Shown one piece after another: positions 42,173 to 50,273 of a stretch of 50,273 bases of DNA. Origin of the DNA: Thermoplasmata archaeon (GTDB taxonomy: Archaea; Thermoplasmatota; Thermoplasmata; Halarchaeoplasmatales; Halarchaeoplasmataceae); the NCBI GenBank assembly GCA_003552585.1, contig PUNK01000041.1:1-50273 (forward strand), written 5' to 3'. The notes under the pieces are model-generated. The model worked only from the letters and a program-made list of their open reading frames with translations. It was not told the origin of the DNA and made no database searches. Each line of letters opens with the position of its first letter. Positions within the stretch are counted from its first letter, which is position 1. The position numbers were made by a program, and so were the translations under genes.

Positions 42173-43324
42173 ATGACGGATATCGATATCGATGGTCTAA
42201 AAGAGCATCGTGAAGTAAACAAATTAAAGAAGTTGCTCCATATCGGTGATGTTGAAACTAGGTGGAAATCCGCATGGGCCCTAGGTGAATTAAGTGCTTA
42301 CAGTGCGATTGATGATCTAGTCTGGACGGTTTTGAAAGATGGACATGGAAAAACTAGACGCCACGCTTTAATCGCTTTAGATAAGATAGGAGATGAAGAC
42401 ATAGTTCAGGATTTTATCTATGCTCTAAATCATCGTGACAAGCGGGTGAGAAGGAATGCAGCATGGGCTTTGGGAGAACTAGAGTGTGAAATGGCTGTCG
42501 ACGAGTTGGCGGATGCGCTTCAAGACACAGATCCAGAGGTAAGGTGGTATGCAACTATTTCTCTTGGAAAGATAGGAGGTAAAAAATCTGTTGACGACCT
42601 CGTCAATGCACTTGAGCACGGTGATGAGCGGGTGAGGGAACACGCTGCTTGGGCATTGAGTAAACTCCATGATGGAAGGACCGTAGATGATCTGATCGAA
42701 GCATTAGGTCATGGGGATTCTAAGGTCAGATGGTTCTCAACCATAGCACTGGGAAAGATAGGATCTCAAAAAGCCATCGATGCTTTGATCGAGTCATTAT
42801 CACATGACGACCCGAATGTTAAAAGACATTCAGCATGGATATTAGGACGGATAAAGGCGGATAGGGCTGTTGAGCCTCTTTTGGATCGTTTAGAGGATGA
42901 AGACGACAACTTCAGGAGGAACGTGGTCACTGCATTGGGGAAGATAGGGAACGAAGTCTCTGTTAAACCTTTACTTAATATTGCTTTGACAGATGAAGAA
43001 GTTAGTTGGTACGCTATCACAGCTCTAGGTAATATAGGAGATGAGCGATTGAGTGATGAATTAGTCGAGATAGCACTCGATCATGATAACAAATGGATCC
43101 GTCAACATGCTGCGTGGATAATTCGAGAGATTGGAAGTGAAAAAGCCATCAATAATATCATCCAAGCACTGCAAAAGGATAGTGAAAAGATAAGATATAA
43201 TGCTGCATGTGCACTAAAAGAGATCCGGGATAAAAAGGCCAAATCTACGTTAGAATGGATCGTCAGAAACGATGAATCTGAAAAAGTAAGTAAGATGGCC
43301 ATGAAAGCGCTTAAAAGACTATGA
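42173..43324 (+). CDS. HEAT-repeat (PBS-lyase-like) protein
   Basis: The protein is 383 residues from the ATG at 42173. It is made almost wholly of about twelve 30-residue HEAT/PBS-lyase repeats, with the pattern D.VRW.A...LGKIG...AVD.L..AL; for example RWKSAWALGELS, RRNAAWALGELE, RWYATISLGKIG, REHAAWALSKLH and RWFSTIALGKIG. Alternate repeats carry 'AAWAL' and 'ATIALGKIG' variants, indicating growth by duplication of a two-repeat unit. Such solenoids are protein-binding scaffolds rather than enzymes. It is divergent from the KaiC-type operon and next to kinase genes, so a scaffold for those proteins is plausible but unproven. Confidence 0.9.
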   Translation: MTDIDIDGLKEHREVNKLKKLLHIGDVETRWKSAWALGELSAYSAIDDLVWTVLKDGHGKTRRHALIALDKIGDEDIVQDFIYALNHRDKRVRRNAAWALGELECEMAVDELADALQDTDPEVRWYATISLGKIGGKKSVDDLVNALEHGDERVREHAAWALSKLHDGRTVDDLIEALGHGDSKVRWFSTIALGKIGSQKAIDALIESLSHDDPNVKRHSAWILGRIKADRAVEPLLDRLEDEDDNFRRNVVTALGKIGNEVSVKPLLNIALTDEEVSWYAITALGNIGDERLSDELVEIALDHDNKWIRQHAAWIIREIGSEKAINNIIQALQKDSEKIRYNAACALKEIRDKKAKSTLEWIVRNDESEKVSKMAMKALKRL

Positions 43325-43392
43325 AAAAAGTATAACTGAAAGACTTTGAGGATGACGAAAACAACATATAATATTCCAGGATTGATGTCCAA

Positions 43393-43695
43393 GTGAATAT
43401 TGATGCTATTAAAAGATTTCATTGGATTATATCTATGATGGGTGCTGGCTTGGGAATTTTCTCTATATCAGGTCCTTGGATGTTGAGTAGTCTACTTTCC
43501 ATTTCAGCTTTAGTATTAATATTTCTCTCTAAAGATGATTTCAAGGGTGAAGGTGAGTATAATGAGTATACGAGATCAAAACGTTGGGAACTGTTTTCGA
43601 TCGAAAATCGAATAGAAAATGAAAAAACTTCTTATCGGATATTTAGGTCGCGCTTTATTTCGGAAGCAAAACTTTTCTTGGGGGTTTTTTACTGA
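43393..43695 (+). CDS. Small membrane protein, hypothetical
   Basis: This is a 100-residue reading frame from a GTG at 43393. The first half has two hydrophobic segments (IISMMGAGLGIFSISG and WMLSSLLSISALVLIFLS), and the second half is charged with a Lys/Glu/Arg-rich tail. I do not recognise it. It lies between the HEAT-repeat gene and the lipoprotein gene. The gene may be real, but there is no family support. Confidence 0.35.
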   Translation: MNIDAIKRFHWIISMMGAGLGIFSISGPWMLSSLLSISALVLIFLSKDDFKGEGEYNEYTRSKRWELFSIENRIENEKTSYRIFRSRFISEAKLFLGVFY

Positions 43696-43742
43696 GCCAT
43701 TTATACCAAAATTTTAAATATACTTCTTAACTAAACGTAGTC

Positions 43743-44207
43743 ATGGGAAGAAAAATATATGTACTGGCTATATTGATACTATTGGTCGGCTTGGCATTTA
43801 CTGGCTGTGTCGATGACAACGATGTTAACGACAACGATGACAACGATGTTGACGACAACGATGACAACGATGTTGACAATGGATACGTAGGTACCGGCGA
43901 AGAAGTCTTTTCCGGCGAATGGGAAGGTCAAGATGCTTTAGGACAAGATGATTACGAAGGCAACTTGGAATTAACGGTAGACTGGGAAAACGAAGACGTT
44001 TCAGGATGGTTCGATGGTGATGCTGAAGGAGACATAGATGGTTCAGTATCCGCTGGAGAGATAACCGCAGAAGGTGAGGCCCTCGGGGGTTATGTAACCT
44101 GGGATGGAACTTTCAGTCCAGACGGATCGTCTGTTTCAGGGACCTGGGAAATCGAAGCAGATGGTATCACTACATACTCCGGCACATGGAGCGGTTCAAT
44201 AGAGTAA
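43743..44207 (+). CDS. Acidic lipoprotein with Asp/Asn repeat
   Basis: The 154-residue protein has a lipoprotein signal peptide with lipobox FTGC (LVGLAFTGC), followed by a DDNDVNDNDDNDVDD tract. It ends in a strand-rich, strongly acidic domain with several short Gly/Trp-containing strands (GTGEEVFSGEWEGQ; VSGTWEIEADG). It is presumably anchored to the outer face of the membrane. The domain resembles small beta-barrel or lipocalin-like sheets only loosely, and function is unknown. A TATA-like TTTAAATATA lies at about 43714-43723. Confidence 0.8.
   Translation: MGRKIYVLAILILLVGLAFTGCVDDNDVNDNDDNDVDDNDDNDVDNGYVGTGEEVFSGEWEGQDALGQDDYEGNLELTVDWENEDVSGWFDGDAEGDIDGSVSAGEITAEGEALGGYVTWDGTFSPDGSSVSGTWEIEADGITTYSGTWSGSIE
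43812..43880 (+). repeat. 24-bp tandem repeat in the lipoprotein gene, about three copies
   Basis: Copies start at 43812, 43836 and 43860 (GATGACAACGATGTT followed by GACGACAAC), encoding the DDNDVDDN linker after the lipid anchor. The copies differ at one or two bases, and the last is incomplete. Confidence 0.9.
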
Positions 44208-44231
44208 ATATTGAGCTCTCTAACACCTTTC

Positions 44232-44247
44232 TTTTATTTTTTAATAG
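44232..44247 (+). terminator. T-rich tract after the lipoprotein gene
   Basis: A TTTTATTTTTT-like tract lies within 40 bp of the lipoprotein stop, consistent with an archaeal T-rich terminator. The evidence is composition only. Confidence 0.35.
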
Positions 44248-44305
44248 TTTTTTACAAGAAGTTCGGTTTTACTTTTTATTGCAGTCTATAGGTGTAACTT
44301 AGAGT

Positions 44306-47113
44306 TTAAGAGATTATATCGACCAACTCTTTTTCTGACATAGCTTCGATCTTCTCCAGTTCACCTTCAGGGGTGTAGAAAACGTACGATTCGATGTCCT
44401 TATCGGGATACACTTTCTCTAAAACATTATGGTAAACGCTCAACTGCTTTCTGTATTCGTTCAGAGCACCCCTATCTCTATCGGTCTTGTAATCGATGAC
44501 TTGGATACTGTTATTGTCTATATGGATAAGGTCGATTATACCGTTGATCAATATTTTTCGTTCATCCGTTTCTATGGGTAAGATACACTTCTTTTCAGGT
44601 ATCAATTCTCCTTCTAGTGAGTCGATGAATACTTTGATGTTTTCTTCATCGCTGTTTTCTGGAGATACATCTTTTCCTTTAACGTACTTGTCGGCGAATA
44701 GATGCACTTTTGAACCGTACTCTTTACCTAAACCCTTTCCCTCTTCGAAGCATGAACTGTCTATCAAAGAATGGCATGAATATTTGACCGGAGCGTGAGT
44801 TTTAACTGATGGGACGGTTAATTCCTGCTTTGTTTCCTTCTTTGGTTTCTTGGGTTTGATATCAGGTTCGATGTGTTGCGGTTCGATATCCATATTGATG
44901 AAGAACTCACTTTCTTTGTCCTTTTCAGCAGTGAGATAAAGGTAATTCTCGGCTCTTGTCATTGCGACGTAGAAAAGTCTTCGATCTTCATCGTAATCTC
45001 CGCTCAGGCACTTCGATATCACGAAACTCTTCCAGTTATCGTATACGTATGGATGATCTTGGTTTGAATAGAGCTTGTTCTGCCTGAGCCCTATGGGTTC
45101 GTTGAAGTCTATGGTACTCCCGAATCCTTTACCTCCTTTTCCCATATCAGCCAGTATGATAACGGGATATTCCAATCCTTTGGCACTGTGGATGGTCTGT
45201 ATCTTGAAAACGTCTTTCTCGATGGTACTGTCAACTTCGTATGTTTCTCCAGCTTCGATGTTGGCTTCGATGAAATTGATCATATCTGCAGTGTTCATGT
45301 TGGTGTTCTCGTAAACGTTTTCGAGAACATCTATGATCTTATCCGTAAAAGGATCGTTCAGACCGTATCTATCGAAGACAGTCCCAGCCAACTGTCCCAT
45401 GGTCTTGGTGCGATCTAATCTGTTTCTGAACTTGAACATGTCGTCTGGGTAGTTACCGTTTTCAAGTATGTGTTTTACTTCATCGAAGGTGTAACCGGCC
45501 CGTTCTAGAACCACGGCCCAACCACGTTTTGATCTGCGGTTTTTTAAGATCCTCAACCAAGCAAGTAATAGTAAAGAAGGTTCGGTACTGAAAAGTTCCA
45601 ATCCCCCTTCGTAGGCCACAGGGATGTCGTTTTCTTCAGCCTTTTTCATCAACTGCAGTCCGAAGTTCCTAGTTCTGGTGAGAACTGCGATATCTTCGTA
45701 ATTCAACTTTCTTTGATATTTATCTATCTTATATCTTTCATCATCCACGAGATCTGTGATCTTCCAAAGTATCAGATCGATCTCATCATCGGCTGTGTAT
45801 GCGTTGATTTCAGTTGGACCGGGATTGTTGACTTCTTTCAGTTTGGTGATCCTTTCCTTGATCTCCTGCTTATCCAGGACTTCTTTTTTTGTGGCTTCTA
45901 CCATCAGTCCTTGTTCTGAGAAATCTATTATCTCTTGGGTCGAACGGTAATTCTCTACAAGATGTATATCATCCTGGATCTCGACGGGATAATCTACTCT
46001 TTCATAGTCTCTGTTGAGTTCTTCTTTGTATTCTTTCAATCTGTCTTCGAATCGGATGATATTATCTACAGAAGCGTACTGGAAAGAGAATATACTCTGT
46101 TTCCAATCACCTACAACACAGATATTTCCCGTTTTGGAGAGTAACAGTGCCAATTTGAACTGTATCTCGTTGGTATCCTGGAACTCGTCTATCATGACGT
46201 GATCGTAACTGATCCGAGTTCTAAGTTCGTGATCTTCACATATCAGTGCGAAAGCGAACATGATCATCATGCTGAAGTTGAGGTAGTTGCGGCTTAGAGC
46301 GTATTCCATATATTCGAAGTAAACATCATGGACGAACTGTTTTAGCTCCTCTCTATCCTCGTAGAAACATATCTCAGCGTATTCCTCTGGTATATGTTTA
46401 TCATCCCCACGTACCTCGGCTTCTGTTGGAGCTTCTTTGGTGAAACATTTGTTTTTGTAACCGTTCAATCTTGATCTGAGCTCAGATTGTTTGAATCCAT
46501 AAGCTCCAGGAACGGGCTCGTTTGCTTCGTCGAAAAGTTCTTTGAATCTTTCGTAGTCTCCATCTAGATGTTTATCAGAGTTTCTGAACCAACCATCTTT
46601 TTTTGGGATGATACCTTTAGCTCCCAAGGACTTTATCAGAGTTAAAAGTTCACTGTGATCGTACAATATCTTGTAATGATCTTCGTACTCCGGATGTTCC
46701 TCTATGAAAGAGTTGATGAACCTGGTGAATTCCTGCCTCTCTATGACTTCATTTTCGATAACTTTGGTCGATGAAGTGATCCTGTCATCTATACCCAGGA
46801 CTTCAGGTGCCTCGAAACCGTATTTTCTTAGTATATTGTTACATAAACTGTGGAATGTGGATATGGGAGCGTCTCTCAGAGCGGATTTATCGTGATCACA
46901 TAGGTTGATGATCCTTTCCTTCATGTTGTCGGCAGCATTGTTCGTGAAGGTGATGAGTAGGATGTCGTCTGGTTTCGCTGCTGTGTTCTCTAATATATGT
47001 GCGTACCTGAGAGAGATCGTGAATGTTTTACCGGTACCGGGACCGGCGTCTGCTATGTAGATACCATCCGTTTGTTGGATCAGTTCTTTCTGTTCGTCGT
47101 TAGGTTCCATCAT
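44306..47113 (-). CDS. UvrD/AddA-like helicase with C-terminal PD-(D/E)XK nuclease
   Basis: The protein is 935 residues. The UvrD/Rep superfamily 1 helicase has NDEQKELI (Q-motif), Walker A GPGTGKTFT (24-32), the DEXX box IDEFQDTNE, and later GDWKQSIFSFQYA and FYVAMTRAENYLYL. The C-terminal region is a RecB-type nuclease: GSKVHLFADKY, GIIDLIH and VIDYKTDRD, with a QLSVYH helix. The architecture is that of AddA. Its start overlaps the stop of the upstream AddB-like gene (ATGA), so the products probably form a complex. In bacteria AddAB processes double-strand breaks; archaea mostly use HerA-NurA. Confidence 0.9.
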   Translation of the reverse strand: MMEPNDEQKELIQQTDGIYIADAGPGTGKTFTISLRYAHILENTAAKPDDILLITFTNNAADNMKERIINLCDHDKSALRDAPISTFHSLCNNILRKYGFEAPEVLGIDDRITSSTKVIENEVIERQEFTRFINSFIEEHPEYEDHYKILYDHSELLTLIKSLGAKGIIPKKDGWFRNSDKHLDGDYERFKELFDEANEPVPGAYGFKQSELRSRLNGYKNKCFTKEAPTEAEVRGDDKHIPEEYAEICFYEDREELKQFVHDVYFEYMEYALSRNYLNFSMMIMFAFALICEDHELRTRISYDHVMIDEFQDTNEIQFKLALLLSKTGNICVVGDWKQSIFSFQYASVDNIIRFEDRLKEYKEELNRDYERVDYPVEIQDDIHLVENYRSTQEIIDFSEQGLMVEATKKEVLDKQEIKERITKLKEVNNPGPTEINAYTADDEIDLILWKITDLVDDERYKIDKYQRKLNYEDIAVLTRTRNFGLQLMKKAEENDIPVAYEGGLELFSTEPSLLLLAWLRILKNRRSKRGWAVVLERAGYTFDEVKHILENGNYPDDMFKFRNRLDRTKTMGQLAGTVFDRYGLNDPFTDKIIDVLENVYENTNMNTADMINFIEANIEAGETYEVDSTIEKDVFKIQTIHSAKGLEYPVIILADMGKGGKGFGSTIDFNEPIGLRQNKLYSNQDHPYVYDNWKSFVISKCLSGDYDEDRRLFYVAMTRAENYLYLTAEKDKESEFFINMDIEPQHIEPDIKPKKPKKETKQELTVPSVKTHAPVKYSCHSLIDSSCFEEGKGLGKEYGSKVHLFADKYVKGKDVSPENSDEENIKVFIDSLEGELIPEKKCILPIETDERKILINGIIDLIHIDNNSIQVIDYKTDRDRGALNEYRKQLSVYHNVLEKVYPDKDIESYVFYTPEGELEKIEAMSEKELVDIIS

Positions 47114-49716
47114 AGTATCACCAAGTCCTTGTTTTCGAGTTCATCCGGGTCGATATCACGTAACGGTTTGCCATCTTCGTCGGTTTCATGAACTGGGAAA
47201 CCCGTGTGTTTATACTGGTTGAGTTTATTTATCTGCTTTTTAAGGTAAGTCTCGAACTCGTCTATATCGTTTTTGAAGTAGTTCTGGTTCCTGAAATTGT
47301 GTAATTTCTTGATAGCGCTCTTACAACCTTTGGTTATGTACTTGTACTCCTTACCGATGATATTTTGACAGAATCTGATGAATTCTACCGTCAGTTTTGA
47401 TTCTAAGACCTCACCTTGTGGAAGATCTTTATCTTCGAAGAATCTCCTGTAGTTTTCATAACCGATCTTCTCTAGAGTTTTCCTTCTGTTGTTGCTTTCA
47501 GATACTCCATCTATCAGGTAATCGAAGATCATCTCTTTCTGTATCATCTCGTTGAAGTTTTCTGGATAGTAGTTTATATCTAAGATATTGTCGTGGATGT
47601 TCCCTTCACCTGAAATGACGTCACGTATGTTGTCCAACATGTGGTAGAAGGTGAACTTGATAGGAGTATCAGGGACAATTGAACGGTGATGTGCGATGTA
47701 CATCTTAGTTTGGAAGTTCGGTTTTTCATCGATATCTTCTATATCCGATGATCTCATTATCTGGTTGATGGATCTTTTACTACCCGATTTATGGTCAACG
47801 ATATGATCTTTGGATCTTATGAGGTCCACTACTCCACTAACTCCTACGTCGTAATTTTTGAAGTAAGCTTCGGTGATCGGTTCTTCGATGGGTTTGTCGA
47901 AATGGGTCGAAAAGAAATTACTGGAAAAACTCATTTGGTATCCGGGGAGTGTTTGGTAGTCTTTCTTTGGATCCAAATACTCTTTTAAGTTCTCTATCCC
48001 GATCTTGAACTGAGTTCTCCAACTGTCCCTTGCTAGGTCGTCGATGTACGGAGAGATCTTTTCCATCATCAACTCTAAGAAAGTGCCTTCAGGTAGACTT
48101 TCTACGAATCCTGGATGATGTATGTAGAATTCGGCGAAATCGTGTAACAAACTTCCCTTCATGAAGTAGTCTTGGTCTGGGGAATCTACCAGTTTGTTGA
48201 AAAAATGATCTTTTGGACAGTATGCCAGTACGTTCAATGAAGATTGGCTGAGGGTTTTCACTTCTTTGGGTTTTATGTTGGTTGTTTGTTTCTTGAACGC
48301 TTTTTTCCTTTCAGTTGTTTCAGTTCCGTAGAAGGAGTGTTGGAAATCAGTGAATTTCTCTATCTCTTCGTTCGTTAGATCGTTGAAATAGTAGGAAGGT
48401 GTGACGTTTTGGTCAAGTACCTTGTTTTGAACAAGGAAGTACTGTTCTTCACCGTTCTGCATAAGTATCTTGAAATCCTTTTTCTTTCGTTCGTCGAAAG
48501 AACTCTTCTCTACCCAAGGAACCGTCGGAGGTTCGGGGGTCCAAGAGGAATCCATGCCCAGATAGAATACAATAGGTCTATCTATGAAGGTTGAAGACCA
48601 TGGAGAGGCTATCAGAACACCTCTTCCTGCAGATTCAGTGGTGATATCGAAAGAATCCAAGTAGTATTCGAGGGAGTTCAGGTTAACTTCGGTGATATTT
48701 TCATCCTTTAAGTTTAGGAGTTCGAGATGGGTTCTGAGTTCTTCCTGTTCTTCTTCTAACAGTTCTTCGTATCTTTTTAGACTTTCTTGGAAAGTCATTG
48801 AACTTAAGTTGTTCAGTAGTTGTTTCAATTCTATTAGGTGATCGTCATCTAGATATCGGATGTAGAATTCGTCCTTTTTAACCGAGGCGGGTTTGTTAAG
48901 ATGGAAAAGTATCGGTTTAACATCCTTGAGTTTGAGACCTCTGTGAGATAGGCCGAATCTCAACAGTTTAAGGTAAGTCCTTAGATCCTCATCATCTTTG
49001 AAATCCGTACCCACCATGTAAGGGATGTCGTTAGTTCTGAATGCTGCTTCTATAGGGTATCTGTACGGTGAATCCTCGCCCATCACGATGGCTGTATCTT
49101 TTGGGTCCTCGATATTTTTCAAGATCGCTTGTATTATCTCTGTTGTCGAATTGAAGATCTTGAATTCTGGAAGAGTGTGTTGGTTTTTTGTGAAGACGTT
49201 TATAGTTTGGTAGTTATTGGGTAAGATCTTTTTATCCAAAGCCGTGAGCTGGTGAGGAGCTATTACAGCCGTCGATATGTCGTTTGGTACTTTGTATCTG
49301 GTCGATGCGCTGTATGGGTTGATAGTGTTCGTTAGAAGCTCTGTTATCGTTCTGGTCTCTTTGCGATCGAACCTACTGTGGTTAAAGATATTTTCTATTC
49401 GACCGGTCTCTTTCCAGCAGCTTATCACGTTCTGTAGTAGATATGCTGCATGTTTCCAGTTCAGGTCCGTTTCTTCGATGATCTTCAAGAACAGTTTACG
49501 TTCATCGTCTATGACTTCTTCTCCTGCGTAGCTGTCTAAGGCAAGTCTTCTAGGGGTGGTCGCGAAGTAGCCTAAGCGGGGTTTATCGAGGCGGGCGTTC
49601 AAGGCGTCGGCTAACGGTGCGTCAACGGTGAGTACGAGGTCGTTGTCTTTGACTTTGTCGTATAACTGGTCTATAGTTAGTGATTTTTTTAAAGTTAGAG
49701 TGATCGTATCTCCCAT
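47110..49716 (-). CDS. AddB-like protein: degenerate helicase fold plus PD-(D/E)XK nuclease
   Basis: The protein is 868 residues. The N-terminal part has helicase-like text (LTVDAPLADALNARL; ESAGRGVLIASPWSSTFIDRPIVFYLGMDSSWTPE) but no Walker A motif, as in AddB relatives that lost ATPase activity. The C-terminal nuclease has H525 (GSLLHDFAEFY), D631 (VSGVVDLI) and D641-x-K643 (HIVDHKSG), with a QTKMYIAHH helix. The four-cysteine Fe-S cluster of classical AddB is not evident; only one Cys (YCPKDHF) precedes the nuclease. It is the first gene of the pair with the AddA-like helicase. A TATA element at 49744-49750 (minus strand TTTATAC) fits a leaderless start. Confidence 0.85.
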   Translation of the reverse strand: MGDTITLTLKKSLTIDQLYDKVKDNDLVLTVDAPLADALNARLDKPRLGYFATTPRRLALDSYAGEEVIDDERKLFLKIIEETDLNWKHAAYLLQNVISCWKETGRIENIFNHSRFDRKETRTITELLTNTINPYSASTRYKVPNDISTAVIAPHQLTALDKKILPNNYQTINVFTKNQHTLPEFKIFNSTTEIIQAILKNIEDPKDTAIVMGEDSPYRYPIEAAFRTNDIPYMVGTDFKDDEDLRTYLKLLRFGLSHRGLKLKDVKPILFHLNKPASVKKDEFYIRYLDDDHLIELKQLLNNLSSMTFQESLKRYEELLEEEQEELRTHLELLNLKDENITEVNLNSLEYYLDSFDITTESAGRGVLIASPWSSTFIDRPIVFYLGMDSSWTPEPPTVPWVEKSSFDERKKKDFKILMQNGEEQYFLVQNKVLDQNVTPSYYFNDLTNEEIEKFTDFQHSFYGTETTERKKAFKKQTTNIKPKEVKTLSQSSLNVLAYCPKDHFFNKLVDSPDQDYFMKGSLLHDFAEFYIHHPGFVESLPEGTFLELMMEKISPYIDDLARDSWRTQFKIGIENLKEYLDPKKDYQTLPGYQMSFSSNFFSTHFDKPIEEPITEAYFKNYDVGVSGVVDLIRSKDHIVDHKSGSKRSINQIMRSSDIEDIDEKPNFQTKMYIAHHRSIVPDTPIKFTFYHMLDNIRDVISGEGNIHDNILDINYYPENFNEMIQKEMIFDYLIDGVSESNNRRKTLEKIGYENYRRFFEDKDLPQGEVLESKLTVEFIRFCQNIIGKEYKYITKGCKSAIKKLHNFRNQNYFKNDIDEFETYLKKQINKLNQYKHTGFPVHETDEDGKPLRDIDPDELENKDLVIL

Positions 49717-50021
49717 GATGATCTTATCGGGATTAATGGGAATGTATAAAGTAATTATCGTGCAGGGGATCTATAAGACACTATAAACTTAACGGTATTG
49801 CGCCTATCGTTAACTTTATCGTTAAATAGTAGTTAACACTATATATTCTGGCATGTCGGTTTTCGATGTGTTTTAACTCGATCTCCAGACTGCGTTGGTC
49901 GCTGGGGTTGCAAGGGATCTCCAGTGGGTGGGTACATTTTTGCTGTGTTCAGGAATTTTCAATCATTTCATGCAATATGCCGCTTTTTGGGTAACTATTT
50001 TCATTTGTCGTGATATCATCA
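49717..50021. other. 305-bp intergenic region with repeats and possible structured RNA
   Basis: No convincing gene is present. It contains the AddB-like gene's promoter (minus-strand TATA at 49744-49750), an iteron cluster near 49789-49825, and a plus-strand TATA-like ATATATT at about 49840. A GC-richer segment at 49880-49935 carries two copies of GATCTCCAG (49880-49888 and 49916-49924) and a possible CTCCAG/CTGGGG hairpin. It may hold a small RNA, but this is weak. Confidence 0.45.
49789..49825. promoter_or_regulatory. TATCGTTAA iterons upstream of the helicase/nuclease operon
   Basis: TATCGTTAA occurs at 49805-49813 and 49817-49825, and an inverted near-copy TTAACGGTA at 49789-49797. The group lies about 40 bp upstream of the AddB-like TATA element, so it is a candidate operator. 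Confidence 0.45.
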
Positions 50022-50273
50022 TCAAAAGATATTTTCCAGTATGTTCTTTACCTTTTTCGGATACTCTTTGGAATAATCAGTGAGTTTCTCTTTGTTAAAG
50101 TGATCCAGATACATGTCATCCGTAATAGACGATAAACCATTCGTATCCATTACGTCTGTTTTTACACATCTGATATATATAAGATCAAGAAGAGCTTTTT
50201 CCACGTGTGCCGTGAGTACGGAACCATCTTCTTCGTATCCGAAAAACAGTGGTTTTTTGATCTGATGATATTC
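50022..50273 (-). CDS. C-terminal part of an AbiEi-like antitoxin / type IV toxin-antitoxin regulator
   Basis: The reverse strand is open from the right edge to a stop at 50022, giving 83 residues: EYHQIKKPLFFGYEEDG, then LTAHVEKALLDLIYIR, and ending DYSKEYPKKVKNIL. The phrase 'EKALLDLIYIR' followed by a charged helical tail is characteristic of the C-terminal domain of AbiEi-family antitoxins, which autoregulate and neutralise AbiEii nucleotidyltransferase toxins. The winged-helix N-terminus lies outside the window, as would an upstream partner. Downstream, in 49717-50021, there is no recognisable AbiEii gene, where it would normally be found. Confidence 0.6.
   Translation of the reverse strand, partial: EYHQIKKPLFFGYEEDGSVLTAHVEKALLDLIYIRCVKTDVMDTNGLSSITDDMYLDHFNKEKLTDYSKEYPKKVKNILENIF

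Noticed and set aside
49895-50083. Plus-strand hydrophobic frame of 62 residues starting at GTG
   Set aside because: It overlaps the antitoxin gene on the other strand, lacks a ribosome-binding site and resembles no family.

Overview
The window reads as a piece of an archaeal chromosome, most likely euryarchaeal and possibly Thermoplasmatota-like (the lineage call is an inference from gene content, not a measurement). The evidence is: an initiator tRNA-Met with a canonical bulge-helix-bulge intron; TATA-type promoters at about -25 with several apparently leaderless starts; an HVO_0476-type zinc-finger protein; a KaiC/RAD55-type ATPase; DUF835; and REC-PAS proteins with the archaeal 'FTGKGREE' signature. 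Base composition is AT-leaning and many proteins are rich in Asp/Glu. No rRNA, insertion sequence or CRISPR array was seen.

Layout. 1-3.1 kb: a partial TrkA-N protein, a rhomboid protease with a C-terminal zinc ribbon, a zinc-finger protein, a membrane-anchored exported protein and the intron-containing tRNA-iMet. 3.1-9.2 kb, all on the minus strand: a subtilisin-like protease, then abutting mutS and mutL. 9.2-12.1 kb: a ZIP metal transporter whose promoter carries a DtxR-like palindrome, two membrane proteins with Gln/Pro-rich tails, and tRNA-Val(CAC). 12.1-24 kb is mostly metabolic and housekeeping: TrmO-like methyltransferase, a HEXXH protease, an F420-ligase-family protein, an SCP2-cupin fusion, NIF3, ornithine aminotransferase-like and GSA-aminomutase-like PLP enzymes, OsmC, a GalT-like protein, DUF3795 and AIM24.

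24-43.3 kb is a dense signalling island. It holds six receiver-domain proteins: REC-DUF835, REC-PAS-PAS, REC-unknown, REC-PAS-PAS-GAF-kinase, REC-PAS-PadR, and a 1562-residue REC/multi-PAS/multi-GAF kinase. It also holds a Ras-like GTPase, a bacterial-PH-domain membrane protein, a KaiC-type ATPase flanked by two 206-residue paralogs with degraded P-loops, and a HEAT-repeat protein. Only the REC-PAS-PadR protein has a recognisable DNA-binding output. A GATTTTGATA motif recurs in the spacers around it and the giant kinase. The likely flow is sensing by PAS/GAF, phosphorylation of receivers, and output through PadR (transcription) or through GTPase/KaiC-type protein switches; this is inference.

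43.4-50.3 kb: a small membrane protein, an acidic lipoprotein with a 24-bp tandem repeat, a two-gene helicase/nuclease operon resembling AddA and AddB, a control region with TATCGTTAA repeats, and the C-terminal end of an AbiEi-like antitoxin at the right edge, possibly the beginning of a defence region.
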